The position numbers and the translations under genes are program-made. Positions 17,357-26,351 of a DNA stretch of 64,000 bases are shown here, piece after piece. A model generated the notes under the pieces. The model made no database searches and was not told where the DNA came from. It saw only the letters and a program-made list of their open reading frames with translations. Origin of the DNA: an uncultured bacterium (GTDB lineage: Bacteria > Actinomycetota > Coriobacteriia > Coriobacteriales > Coriobacteriaceae); assembly GCA_905215065.1 (NCBI GenBank), contig CAJMOF010000006.1:62001-126000 (forward strand). The letters run 5' to 3'. Positions within the stretch are counted from its first letter, which is position 1, and each line of letters begins with the position of its first letter.

Positions 17357-19216
17357 TTACTGGGCGAACTGGCTGCGGTAGAGCTCGGCGTAGAAGCCGT
17401 CTGCCGCCAGCAGCTCGTCGTGTGTACCCCGCTCGATAATCTGGCCGTCGCGCATGACCAGGATGCAGTCGGCGTTGCGGATCGTCGACAGGCGGTGCGC
17501 CACCACAAAGCTTGTGCGACCGGCCATGAGCTCGTCGAATGCCGCCTGCACCTGCAGCTCGGTGCGCGTGTCGATACTCGAGGTCGCCTCGTCCAGCAGC
17601 AAAATCGCCGGGTCGGTGAGCATGACACGTGCGATGCACAGCAGCTGCTTTTGGCCCTGGCTAAACGTACCGCCGTCCTCGCCGATGACCGTATCGTAGC
17701 CGCCTGGCAGCTGCACGATAAACTTGTGCGCATGCGCGCGCTTGGCAGCCTCGATAACCTGTTCGCGTGTGGCATCCGGGCAACCGTAAGCGATGTTTTC
17801 CGCCACGGTGCCCTCAAACAGCCAAGTGTCCTGCAGCACCATGCCAAAGGCACGGCGCAGGCTTGCGCGCGTGTAGTCACGCGAGGAACGGCCATCGACC
17901 GCAATGCGACCGGCGTCGATGTCGTAAAAGCGCGGCAACAGGTTGATGAGCGTCGTCTTGCCACAGCCCGTGGGGCCGACCAGGGCAAAGCGCATGCCGG
18001 GCTTGGCATCGATGCAGATATCCTGCAGCAGCTTGCGGTCGGGCGCGTAGCTAAAGTCCACGTGCTCAAAGGCGACCTCGCCCTGCGGCGCGGCAAGCTC
18101 TACGGCGTCCGACGCATCGGGCTCTTGCTCACGGGCGTCGAGCAGTGCAAACATGCGGCGCGCCGAGGCGTACGCGGTCTGGATTTGCGTGATGACGTTC
18201 GTGACCTCGTTGAACGGCTTAGTGTACTGGTTAGCGTAGGACAGGAAGATCTGCACGCCGCCCACCGTGAGCGCCGCAGGCACGCCCGTGATCACGCCCG
18301 CGCAGCCAATCACGGCGACCACGGCGTAGATGATGTTATTGATAAAGCGCGTGCCGGGGTTAGAAAGCGAACCCATAAACTGCGCGCGCTCGCCCGCCGT
18401 ATAGAGCTCGGCGTTGAGCGCGTCGAAGCGCGCTTGGGCGTTCGCGCCGTAGGCAAACGCATCAACCAGCTTTTGCTCGCCCACATACTCCTCGATATGA
18501 CCGCCCAGTTGACCCTGAATACGCTGTTGAGCAGTGAAGCTCTTGTTGGAAAGCTTGGCGATGGCACCGGCCGCAAAGATGGAAAGCGGCGTGACGAGCA
18601 CCACCACGAGCGTCATGATCAGGTTGATGGAGAGCATAAACGCGAGCGTGCCCACGATGGTGATGACGCCGGTAAAGAGCTGCGTAAAGCCCTGCAGCAG
18701 GCCGTCACCCACCTGATCGACGTCGTTGACCACGCGGCTCATGAGGTCGCCGTGGGCATGGCCGTCGATAAAGCTGAGCGGCATGCGGCTGAGCTTGTCG
18801 CTCGCCTCCACGCGCATGTCGCGCACCGTCTCGTAGGACAGACGGTTGACGCAGTAGCCCTGCAGCCACTGGAAGGCCGCGGCACCTACCACGACAATCG
18901 CGAGCTTGGTGACGAGCGGCAGCAGCGCGTCAAAGTCCACCCGCCCGGCGGCAACGATGAGGTCGATGCCCTCGCCGATAAGGATGGGCGTATAGAGTTG
19001 CAAGATCACCGAGATGGCGGCACTCACAAACGACGCCGTAAACGAAATGCGATGCGGGCTGACGTAGCCCAGCAGGCGGCGAGTTACCGCGTCCACGGGG
19101 TAGCGCTCGGGGTCGCCGGGCTGACGCGGGCCGTCACCCAAGTCGTTGAGGCTATCGTTGCCGGACACGTTGGCCGTCATCGTGGCGACCGAACCGGAAG
19201 AAGTATACGGATTCAT
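17357..19216 (-). CDS. ABC exporter half-transporter, catalytic partner
   Basis: 619-residue type IV ABC exporter with membrane domain (about 55-340) then nucleotide-binding domain. It has Walker A GPTGCGKTT, signature FSQGQKQ, Walker B ILLLDEATSS with the catalytic Glu, and switch AHRLSTI. It begins immediately after the stop of the 19217-21073 gene (AAGGAG site upstream), so both are made from one transcript. That partner has Asp in place of the catalytic Glu, as in BmrCD/TM287-288-type heterodimers with one degenerate site. Exports of drugs, lipids or peptides are all possible; the substrate is unknown. Confidence 0.9.
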   Translation of the reverse strand: MNPYTSSGSVATMTANVSGNDSLNDLGDGPRQPGDPERYPVDAVTRRLLGYVSPHRISFTASFVSAAISVILQLYTPILIGEGIDLIVAAGRVDFDALLPLVTKLAIVVVGAAAFQWLQGYCVNRLSYETVRDMRVEASDKLSRMPLSFIDGHAHGDLMSRVVNDVDQVGDGLLQGFTQLFTGVITIVGTLAFMLSINLIMTLVVVLVTPLSIFAAGAIAKLSNKSFTAQQRIQGQLGGHIEEYVGEQKLVDAFAYGANAQARFDALNAELYTAGERAQFMGSLSNPGTRFINNIIYAVVAVIGCAGVITGVPAALTVGGVQIFLSYANQYTKPFNEVTNVITQIQTAYASARRMFALLDAREQEPDASDAVELAAPQGEVAFEHVDFSYAPDRKLLQDICIDAKPGMRFALVGPTGCGKTTLINLLPRFYDIDAGRIAVDGRSSRDYTRASLRRAFGMVLQDTWLFEGTVAENIAYGCPDATREQVIEAAKRAHAHKFIVQLPGGYDTVIGEDGGTFSQGQKQLLCIARVMLTDPAILLLDEATSSIDTRTELQVQAAFDELMAGRTSFVVAHRLSTIRNADCILVMRDGQIIERGTHDELLAADGFYAELYRSQFAQ

Positions 19217-21073
19217 TTAGCAGCCCTCCTTTGCGCAGACGGATGCGGGGACGGTTGGGGCAGACGCGGGCGCCGCACTCCCCTGCTGGCCCTCGAGCTC
19301 CTCGCGGCGCAGCTGCGACTGGCAAATCTCGCGATAGAGCTGGCAGCTTGCATACAGCTCGTCATGCGTGCCCAGGCCCGCAACCGATCCGTGGTCGAGC
19401 ACGCAGATCATGTCGGCATCGCGCACGGTCGAGACGCGCTGGCTCACGATGACCGTCGTGAGCGGCAGCCCGCCCTCGGCGGCACCGCGCACGCTACGCT
19501 CGCGGACGGCATGGCGAAGCGCCGCGTCGGTCTTAAAGTCGAGCGCCGAGGCAGAATCGTCCATGATCAGGACCTGTGGCGAGCCCACCAGGGCACGCGC
19601 GATGGTCAGGCGCTGGCGCTGGCCACCGCTAAAGTTCTTGCCGCCCGCCTCGACCGGGGCATCGAGCCCCTGCGACTTGTTGCGCACGAACTCGCTCGCC
19701 TGCGCCATATCGAGCGCTGCCCAGAGCTCCTCGTCGGTCGCCGACTCGTCACGCCAGGTCAGGTTGCTGCGGATGGTGCCGCTCACCAGCGACGCTCGCT
19801 GCGGAACGGTCGCGACCACGTGGCGCAGCTGGTCGAGCGGCCAAGTGCGCACGTCGGTACCCATCACGCTCACGCTGCCGGTGCCCGCATCGTACAGGCG
19901 CGGGATAAGCGAGACGAGCGTGGACTTGCCGCTGCCCGTGCCGCCGATAATGCCGAGCGTTTTGCCCAGCGGCAGCTCCAGCGTCACATCGCTCACGGCA
20001 TTTGCCGCGCCCACGCCAAACGAAAAGCTCGCATGGTCAAAGCTCAACGCAGGGACCGGAACAGCGCCACCCGCCAGTTCGCCCGGCTCGGGCAGTGCGA
20101 CCGGCTGGTTGCCCTCATCGGTAATGCTCGGCACGCAATTGAGCACCTCGTTGATACGAGACGCGCTGGCGCTCGACTTGGTAAAGACCACGACCAGGTT
20201 GGCGACATACACGATGGAGGTGAGGGTCTGCGTCATGTAGTTGACGAACGCCATGACCTGACCCTGCGTGAGCTCGCCCACGTTGACCTGGATGCCGCCG
20301 ATCCACAGGATGGCGCACACGCCCAGGTTCATCACAAGAAACGTGACGGGGTTGAGAATCGACGAGAGCTTGCCCACCGCGATGGCAGTATTGGCCTGGT
20401 CATCGGCGGCTTGGGCAAAGCGCTCGCGCTCATGGTCCTCGCGCACGAAGGCGCGAACCACGCGGGCGCCCGAAAGGCCCTCGCGGCAGATAAGCGCGAT
20501 GCGGTCAAGCTTTGCCTGCAGCTGCTTGTAGTACGGGATACAGCGCGCCATGACAAACCAAAACACCAGGCCGATGGCGGGCGTGCAGATCAAAAAGATG
20601 ATGCCGAGCTTAAGGTCGATGGCAAGGGCCGCAACCATGGAACCCACGGCCAAGAAGGGCCAGCGGATGAGCATGCGCACGCCCAGCGCCACGGCAAGCT
20701 GCACCTGGTTGACGTCGTTGGTGATGCGGGTGATAAGCGACGGCGTGCCAAAGCGGTCGAGTTCGGCATAGCTCAGTTTGTTGATGTGCTGATAGAGCGC
20801 ACCGCGAATGTCGGTGCCCATGCCCTGCGAGGTGAGCGCCGCCATCTTTTGGCAGACGAGCGTAAACGAGATGCCGATCACGGCCATGGCGGCAAGCACC
20901 ATGCCGTAGTGGACGACGGCGTCCACGTCGTGCGAGCCAATGCCCTTATCGATCATCTGGGCAATCACCAGCGGCGTCAGCAGGTCAAAGATCACTTCGA
21001 TCAACTTGCACGCAGGGCCGATCACCATATATCGGCGAAACTTACCACCAAAACGCCTGAGCAACTCAATCAT
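19217..21073 (-). CDS. ABC exporter half-transporter, degenerate-site partner
   Basis: 618-residue ABC exporter subunit starting MIELLRRFGGKFRRY. The ATG at 21073 follows AGGGAGCG; the ORF opens earlier but without a site. Membrane domain about 15-300, then NBD with Walker A GGTGSGKST, signature FSGGQRQR and Walker B VLIMDDSASALD, where Asp replaces the catalytic Glu. It is the first gene of the two-gene unit. A possible promoter is TTTACG, 18 bp, TACTAT ending at 21118. The substrate is unknown. Confidence 0.9.
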   Translation of the reverse strand: MIELLRRFGGKFRRYMVIGPACKLIEVIFDLLTPLVIAQMIDKGIGSHDVDAVVHYGMVLAAMAVIGISFTLVCQKMAALTSQGMGTDIRGALYQHINKLSYAELDRFGTPSLITRITNDVNQVQLAVALGVRMLIRWPFLAVGSMVAALAIDLKLGIIFLICTPAIGLVFWFVMARCIPYYKQLQAKLDRIALICREGLSGARVVRAFVREDHERERFAQAADDQANTAIAVGKLSSILNPVTFLVMNLGVCAILWIGGIQVNVGELTQGQVMAFVNYMTQTLTSIVYVANLVVVFTKSSASASRINEVLNCVPSITDEGNQPVALPEPGELAGGAVPVPALSFDHASFSFGVGAANAVSDVTLELPLGKTLGIIGGTGSGKSTLVSLIPRLYDAGTGSVSVMGTDVRTWPLDQLRHVVATVPQRASLVSGTIRSNLTWRDESATDEELWAALDMAQASEFVRNKSQGLDAPVEAGGKNFSGGQRQRLTIARALVGSPQVLIMDDSASALDFKTDAALRHAVRERSVRGAAEGGLPLTTVIVSQRVSTVRDADMICVLDHGSVAGLGTHDELYASCQLYREICQSQLRREELEGQQGSAAPASAPTVPASVCAKEGC

Positions 21074-21282
21074 GTATAGGCGCTCCCTATCATCATCCAC
21101 ATTCAATTCGAACCATGATAGTACCGCCACCCCAAAAGAAGCGTAAACAACTCGTCATTTCTAACGGGATTCAGTTTTCAGAGGAGCATACGCGCACACC
21201 CAGCCAGTGGCGGGCAAACCGCCTGATATACTTACATTAGTGCTACCAAGTTAGTCGCCGACCCTTGAAATGAGGTGCCGAG

Positions 21283-22255
21283 ATGAACGACATTCTCGCA
21301 AGAAGAGCAAGACGAGCAACTGTGGGCATCGCCCTTTCCGCGGCGCTTGTCGCGGGAATCGCCCCCCCCCGTAACGGCGATCGCGGCAGAAACCAGTTCC
21401 CCCACCGGTGCAGTTGCCTTGCAGACGGAAGATGCGGCCGCCGCAAAAGAAAAAGCGTATGCAGCCATGCAGGAAGCGCTCAAAAACCTCGAGGTCGCAA
21501 AAGACGCCGCAAGTCCTGAGAAAATTGCGGTAATCGATGATGACATTGCCGCTTTTCAAGAGATCTACGACATGGTGGTGACGGAAGCCACCAAACGGAG
21601 GGAACGCCTTCCCGCCATGCAAGCGAACGTCGGTGCAGCCCAAGCCAAATACGATGAGGCCCACTACCGGACAAGCGGCCTTCAGGCAGAATTAAATAAG
21701 GCAATCGACGACGGAGCTTCTAACGAAACTATTAAGCAGTTGCGAAGTGAGATCATGTCGGCAGAAAGGCGAGAAAAATCTTGTGAAGATGATCTTCACC
21801 ACTGCCAACGCCGGCTCGAAAGCCAGGAAAAACAGGTTCAGTATTTCGAAAGTGAGGCAGAGGAAGCCAAAGCCCACATCGATGAGGACGTAGCCAAGCG
21901 AGATGCGCTCCTTAGCGATTTGGAAAAGGCGCAAGCGGCCTATGACGACGCCTGCAAGGCATACGAAGAGGCAAAGGCCGCGGCAGACAAGGCCACCTCG
22001 CCCGAGATAACGAAACCCGCCGAGACGACAAAACCCTCCAGCTCAGCGCAGCCGGCCGAAACGGCACAGCCCGCCAGCTCGCCCGCGACCGGCAAATACG
22101 CTCCATCGAGCTCCACCAAGCAAGCAGATACGACCGCCGGCAAGCTCGCGAACACGGGCGACGCAGCCCCGAGCGCAATCACGCTCGCAGGAATCGTCGC
22201 CGCAGGGTTCGGAATAGCCACCGCGGGTGTACGCCGCATCAAGAACTCAAAGTAG
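21283..22255 (+). CDS. Phase-variable LANTGD coiled-coil surface protein, copy 1 (frame OFF)
   Basis: Wall-anchored protein split over two frames. From ATG 21283 (GAGGTG upstream) a signal peptide is read, RRATVGIALSAALVAGIAPP, ending in a run of nine C at 21362-21370. As given, translation then runs into a stop at 21519. One C fewer (or two more) joins it to the next frame, restoring PPVTAIAAETSS with a good AIA-A cleavage site and a 323-residue protein. The mature part is a long charged coiled coil (about 35-225), a Pro/Ser/Thr-rich wall spacer with TKPAETTKPSSSAQPAE, and LANTGD, hydrophobic segment and RRIKNSK. Sortase attachment is expected. The frameshift in a homopolymer suggests slipped-strand phase variation; a sequencing error must also be considered. 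Confidence 0.8.
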
Positions 22256-22300
22256 CTGCCAGCGGTTATTGTCTTCGCCAATCCACAAGCCCAGAGACAA

Positions 22301-22341
22301 AAAGAGGCCCGTTTCCCCAACCCAGAGAAACGGACCTCTTT
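22301..22341 (+). terminator. Terminator of surface protein copy 1
   Basis: AAAGAGGCCCGTTTC pairs with GAAACGGACCTCTTT, followed by TACTT. A symmetrical A run precedes it. Confidence 0.8.
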
Positions 22342-22555
22342 ACTTGAAAAAACAAATGGTAATGCCGCCGTCTCTTGTACCACGCAGCCATCAATGCCCA
22401 GACAACACTAGCAAGCCGCGTTCCTTAAGGGATAGATTTAATGGCTGTTAATCAAGGAGCATACGCGCACACCCGATCAATGGCGGGCAAACTGCCTGAT
22501 ATACTTACATTAGTGCTACCAAGTTAGTCGCCGACCCTTGAAATGAGGTGCCGAG

Positions 22556-23528
22556 ATGAACGACATTCTCGCAAGAAGAGCAAGACGAGCAACTGTGGGC
22601 ATCGCCCTTTCCGCGGCGCTTGTCGCGGGAATCGCCCCCCCCCGTAACGGCGATCGCGGCAGAAACCAGTTCCCCCACCGGTGCAGTTGCCTTGCAGACG
22701 GAAGATGCGGCCGCCGCAAAAGAAAAAGCGTATGCAGCCATGCAGGAAGCGCTCAAAAACCTCGAGGTCGCAAAAGACGCCGCAAGTCCTGAGAAAATTG
22801 CGGTAATCGATGATGACATTGCCGCTTTTCAAGAGATCTACGACATGGTGGTGACGGAAGCCACCAAACGGAGGGAACGCCTTCCCGCCATGCAAGCGAA
22901 CGTCGGTGCAGCCCAAGCCAAATACGATGAGGCCCACTACCGGACAAGCGGCCTTCAGGCAGAATTAAATAAGGCAATCGACGACGGAGCTTCTAACGAA
23001 ACTATTAAGCAGTTGCGAAGTGAGATCATGTCGGCAGAAAGGCGAGAAAAATCTTGTGAAGATGATCTTCACCACTGCCAACGCCGGCTCGAAAGCCAGG
23101 AAAAACAGGTTCAGTATTTCGAAAGTGAGGCAGAGGAAGCCAAAGCCCACATCGATGAGGACGTAGCCAAGCGAGATGCGCTCCTTAGCGATTTGGAAAA
23201 GGCGCAAGCGGCCTATGACGACGCCTGCAAGGCATACGAAGAGGCAAAGGCCGCGGCAGACAAGGCCACCTCGCCCGAGATAACGAAACCCGCCGAGACG
23301 ACAAAACCCTCCAGCTCAGCGCAGCCGGCCGAAACGGCACAGCCCGCCAGCTCGCCCGCGACCGGCAAATACGCTCCATCGAGCTCCACCAAGCAAGCAG
23401 ATACGACCGCCGGCAAGCTCGCGAACACGGGCGACGCAGCCCCGAGCGCAATCACGCTCGCAGGAATCGTCGCCGCAGGGTTCGGAATAGCCACCGCGGG
23501 TGTACGCCGCATCAAGAACTCAAAGTAG
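22556..23528 (+). CDS. Phase-variable LANTGD coiled-coil surface protein, copy 2 (frame OFF)
   Basis: Identical in coding sequence to the gene 1273 bp upstream, with the same C9 tract (22635-22643) and therefore the same interrupted frame: signal peptide from ATG 22556, remainder in the frame that ends at 23528. Loss of one C would give the same 323-residue wall-anchored coiled-coil protein. Its upstream and downstream non-coding sequence has diverged from copy 1, so the identical coding part points to gene conversion or selection rather than a fresh copy of the whole unit. Two independently switching copies would give a dosage of 0, 1 or 2. The ligand or role is unknown. Confidence 0.8.
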
Positions 23529-23573
23529 CTGCCAGCGGTTATTGTCTTCGCCAATCCACAAGCCCAGAGACAA

Positions 23574-23613
23574 AAAGAGGTCCGTTTCCCCACCTAGGGA
23601 AACGGACCTCTTT
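23574..23613 (+). terminator. Terminator of surface protein copy 2
   Basis: AAAGAGGTCCGTTTCCC pairs with GGGAAACGGACCTCTTT around a CACCTA loop. Compared with copy 1 the stem has an extra pair and C to T, A retained, which keeps pairing. Confidence 0.82.
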
Positions 23614-23748
23614 AACTGCAAAAATTCAAACAACAGCACCGCCGCCTCTTAAACTACGTAGCCATCAATGCCCAGACAACGCCAGCGAGCAGCAAAAGGC
23701 ACGGGATTAAATTATTCAGATAAATGTGACCCTTCAGGCGGTTTTGGT

Positions 23749-23855
23749 CGGCTACCCGCGAGTGCCGGCAGGGCGCTTGGTAGTTGAGCGATCCCGCAGG
23801 CGAAGCCGAGGACCAGCGAGACACCAAGCGCCCTGCCGGCACTCGCGGGTAGCCG
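23749..23855. repeat. Long-armed palindrome, copy E
   Basis: Perfect 33-bp arms at 23749-23781 and 23823-23855 surround a 41-nt core containing GATCCCGCAGGCGAAGCCG and GGACCAGCGAG. It lies just past the SRP RNA 3' end. Same architecture as copies A-D, with a different core. Confidence 0.8.
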
Positions 23856-23866
23856 CGGCACCAAAA

Positions 23867-23987
23867 AGCGCCTGCGCACTCGATGGATTCGGATGCCCGA
23901 CAGAGGCTCCTTATGGCTGCTTCCTTCCGGACCTGACCAGATTCGGAACATATCGTCATCCGAACCCATCGAACGCGCTAGGCGCTC
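23867..23987 (-). ncRNA. ffs: Signal recognition particle RNA, small bacterial type
   Basis: The minus strand carries the invariant SRP domain IV sequence GGTCAGGTCCGGAAGGAAGC with its GGAA apical loop. It is enclosed by long paired flanks (TTCGATGGGTTCGGATG with CATCCGAATCCATCGA) as in 4.5S-like SRP RNAs. The 3' end runs into GCGCTTTTTGG, a terminator-like T run. The RNA binds Ffh to target membrane proteins co-translationally. End positions are estimated from the pairing and may be off by a few bases. Confidence 0.95.
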
Positions 23988-23992
23988 GATAT

Positions 23993-24021
23993 ATATTACC
24001 TGCTCCCGCCCGATGGGGCAA
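23993..24021 (-). promoter_or_regulatory. Predicted promoter of the SRP RNA
   Basis: Minus-strand TTGCCC (24016-24021) and TAATAT (23993-23998) with 17 bp between; transcription would start at about 23987, matching the predicted RNA 5' end. Confidence 0.7.
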
Positions 24022-24030
24022 GACAGCTAA

Positions 24031-24110
24031 TTTGGGACGAGGCTTTTTTGACTACTTTTTGACTGGGGACATCAGGGTGACGAAAGTAGCCAAGAAAGCC
24101 CCGTCCCAAA
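24031..24110. repeat. Imperfect long hairpin G
   Basis: Arms 24031-24058 and 24082-24110 (TTTGGGACGAGGCTTTTTTG against its near complement) enclose TTGACTGGGGACATCAGGG. About three mismatches. A fragment with CCCCGTCCCAAA recurs at about 37010. Confidence 0.6.
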
Positions 24111-24129
24111 AAGACTGATCTGGTGCTGC

Positions 24130-24289
24130 GCCACGAAAAGGGCCCATCTACTACGTTTTGGTCGCGGGGGTCGACCATAGCCGACTTTTTCGGAAATCGG
24201 CAAGCTCTCTACCTGCGGTTTCATTTTTGCAAATTCAGAGATAGTCGAGGGTGGTCGGTTAAACGTAGTAGATAGCCGTGTTTCGTGGC
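24130..24289. repeat. Imperfect long hairpin H
   Basis: Outer arms GCCACGAAA...CATCTACTACGTTT (24130-24164) and their near complement (24253-24289) enclose about 90 nt with a further small stem, GCCGACTTTTTCGGAAATCGG. No ORF. Confidence 0.6.
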
Positions 24290-24338
24290 AAACGGTCCGA
24301 CTCGAAACCCATGTCGACCAGCCTCGGATGACCATTCA

Positions 24339-24409
24339 CGAAGTTGCGGTGGAATACGGACTGAATTGGTACCTTAAAGGCAAAAACACTCCGTATTTCA
24401 CCGCAACTT
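24339..24409. repeat. Hairpin I beside the TadA fusion gene
   Basis: AAGTTGCGGTGGAATACGGA (24341-24360) pairs with TCCGTATTTCACCGCAACTT (24390-24409) with one wobble; the loop is 29 nt. It lies 17 nt past the stop of the TadA fusion and may be its 3' end. Confidence 0.65.
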
Positions 24410-24425
24410 ATCGAGGGGATGGGTT

Positions 24426-26207
24426 TTAGAGGCGGGCGAGGTCGTAGGATCGAGAGGCAGACTCGCCGGCGCAGATAAGGTTGGTTATGGCTTCTTGGGG
24501 ATCGAGCGCCAGCTCAAGGCCCATGGGCTTGCGGCAGATCGTCAAAACCAGGTCGACGCCCTGCTCATACACCGCATCCAGGTTGTCAGCGCGACCGCCC
24601 ACGACGGCGACCACCGGCTTGCTATAGCGCTTGGCACGGCGGGCCACACCCACCGGCGCCTTACCGGCAGCGGATTGATCGTCCATATTGCCCTCGCCCG
24701 TTATGACCAGATCGACATCCCGCACGCGCTCGTCAAACCCAATTAGATCAAGCACCGTCTCCACGCCCGAATGTAGCTCTGCACCGAGCGCTAGCAGCGC
24801 GGCGCCCAGACCGCCAGCGGCACCGGCGCCGGGCACACCGAGCACCGAACCAAATGTCCGCGCGCCCTCGGGCGCGCGCAGTAACCTCTGAGCCCGTGCC
24901 TCGGCAATCGCCGTATCGAGCAGGCGACCGTAACCGACCATCCAGTCGTCGTACCCGCCCAGCGCTTCGACATCGTCTGTCGGCAGGCCCTTTTGCCCGC
25001 CAAACACCGCAAGCGCCCCGCGACGCCCCACGAGCGGATTCTCGACATCGGAAAGCACCACGACACGCGCGCCATTCAGTGCCCGTAGCGCCGGTGCCAA
25101 ATCGATACTCGCCACGTGTTCAAGGCCCGTGAGCCCCGGCGCGATATCGCAGCCACGGTCATCGACAAGACGCGCGCCCAGCGCCTGCAGCATACCGGCA
25201 CCGCCGTCGTTGGTGGCGCTGCCGCCCAGCCCTATATATAGGGTCCTCGCCCCCGCGCGAACCGCACGAAGCATCAGCTCGCCCACGCCATAGGTCGTCG
25301 CGGCCAACGCCGCCGACTCCGTGCACGGCGAGTACCCGATGCCCGCGGCTTCGGCCATCTCAATGACAGCCGACTCGTGCTCGCCGTCCACCAGCATCCG
25401 GGCAGCCACGCGCTTGCCCAAGGGACCTGCCACCTCGCAGGTCACAATCTCACCGCCGCACGCGGCAACGGCATCGAGCGTTCCCTCACCGCCATCCGCC
25501 AGCGGCAGCGCGCTTACTTGGGCATCGGGCCACACGCGGCGCACGCCTTCGGCAACGGCCGTCTCTGCCTGCGCGCTCGAAACGTTGCCTTTAAAGGAAT
25601 CAATCGCCAGCAGCACACGGCGGGGCCGCCGCTGCACGGGGCCATAGTTGAGCGTCTCGTCGGCGAGATCCCCAACACCCGCGAGCGCCTCGGCGTGGGC
25701 CGCATGTGCCTCAAGGTTCATACCACAATCGCAACCGACGCCGTCGACACTGCGCAGTCCAGCAAAATAGCCGCTCAACACCTCACGACACTCGTCTGCC
25801 AGCACGCCGGCATGTACGTTAAACTGATGATTCAGGCGCGAATCGGCATTGAGGTCGTATAGCGACCCCAGAGCGCCCGCCTTAGCATCGGCCGCGCCGT
25901 ACACGCAGCGCCCCACGCGCGCATTAACCATAAGCCCCGCGCACATGCAGCAGGGCTCGAGCGTCACGTAGACCGTACAATCGGAAAGGCGCCAACGTCC
26001 AAGCGACTGAGCGGCGGCGCATAGGGCCGCAAACTCGGCATGCGCCGAAGGATCCTGGTCGAGCTCGCGGCGATTATGCGCCCGCGCGACAATCTCACCC
26101 GCGCGCACCACTACGGCACCGATCGGCACCTCGCCCACCGCCGCGGCGGCACGCGCCTCCGACAGCGCCTCACGCATGAACTTCTCATCGATTCCGGTGC
26201 TCGTCAT
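24426..26207 (-). CDS. tadA: TadA tRNA adenosine deaminase fused to glycerate kinase
   Basis: One 593-residue frame with two enzyme domains. Residues 1-155 are a TadA-type deaminase, which converts A34 to inosine in tRNA-Arg(ACG): zinc/catalytic HAE (His 56, Glu 58) and PCCMC (Cys 86, Cys 89). A Cys-rich linker follows (155-195). Residues 197-593 match the GlxK/GarK glycerate kinase family: AIDSFKGNVSS at the start, PLADGGEGTLDA, GLGGSATNDGGAGML, and TGEGNMDDQSAAGK near the end. It makes 2- or 3-phosphoglycerate from glycerate. The ATG at 26207 has AGAGGAGG upstream, while the open frame further back does not. No stop or frameshift separates the halves. The fusion is unusual; each domain keeps its key residues. 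Confidence 0.88.
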   Translation of the reverse strand: MTSTGIDEKFMREALSEARAAAAVGEVPIGAVVVRAGEIVARAHNRRELDQDPSAHAEFAALCAAAQSLGRWRLSDCTVYVTLEPCCMCAGLMVNARVGRCVYGAADAKAGALGSLYDLNADSRLNHQFNVHAGVLADECREVLSGYFAGLRSVDGVGCDCGMNLEAHAAHAEALAGVGDLADETLNYGPVQRRPRRVLLAIDSFKGNVSSAQAETAVAEGVRRVWPDAQVSALPLADGGEGTLDAVAACGGEIVTCEVAGPLGKRVAARMLVDGEHESAVIEMAEAAGIGYSPCTESAALAATTYGVGELMLRAVRAGARTLYIGLGGSATNDGGAGMLQALGARLVDDRGCDIAPGLTGLEHVASIDLAPALRALNGARVVVLSDVENPLVGRRGALAVFGGQKGLPTDDVEALGGYDDWMVGYGRLLDTAIAEARAQRLLRAPEGARTFGSVLGVPGAGAAGGLGAALLALGAELHSGVETVLDLIGFDERVRDVDLVITGEGNMDDQSAAGKAPVGVARRAKRYSKPVVAVVGGRADNLDAVYEQGVDLVLTICRKPMGLELALDPQEAITNLICAGESASRSYDLARL

Positions 26208-26258
26208 CGTTCGCCTCCTCTGTTGCAAATCCAAAACGATGCTATCATTACGACTCAC

Positions 26259-26348
26259 GGAGAGATGGCAGAGCGGTTGAATGCGGCGGTCTTGAAAACC
26301 GTTGAGCGCGAGAGCGTTCCGGGGGTTCGAATCCCCCTCTCTCCGCCA
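26259..26348 (+). tRNA. tRNA-Ser (anticodon TGA)
   Basis: The acceptor GGAGAGA (26259-26265) pairs with TCTCTCC (26338-26344), followed by discriminator G and encoded CCA. The anticodon TGA is at 26293-26295 in CTTGAAA. A long variable arm (GAGCGCGAGAGCGTTC) identifies a class II serine tRNA. A TATCAT box lies 11 bp upstream. Confidence 0.97.
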
Positions 26349-26351
26349 CTT

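Larger units (their letters stand above)
21182..23690. repeat. Tandem duplication, unit 1273 bp
   Basis: Two head-to-tail copies, 21182 to about 22420 and 22455 to about 23690, with constant offset 1273. The coding parts are identical, including the C9 tract. The promoter-side word (CAGCCAG versus GATCAAT), the terminator loop and the downstream 80 bp differ. Each copy has ATATACTTACATTAG about 55 bp before its ATG (putative -10 TATACT at 21227) and an inverted GGCGG/CCGCC beside it. Confidence 0.9.

Noticed and set aside
16910..21079. Plus-strand ORF of 1389 codons
   Set aside because: It runs antisense to two well-supported ABC exporter genes and overlaps the DUF4143 gene end. It has no domain signature and no ribosome site.
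23654..23959. Minus-strand frame ending in a hydrophobic peptide (NNLIPCLLLLAGVVWALMAT)
   Set aside because: Most of the frame runs through the SRP RNA and palindrome E. The hydrophobic tail alone has no start codon. A similar VVWALMA tail after copy 1 reflects the duplicated flank.
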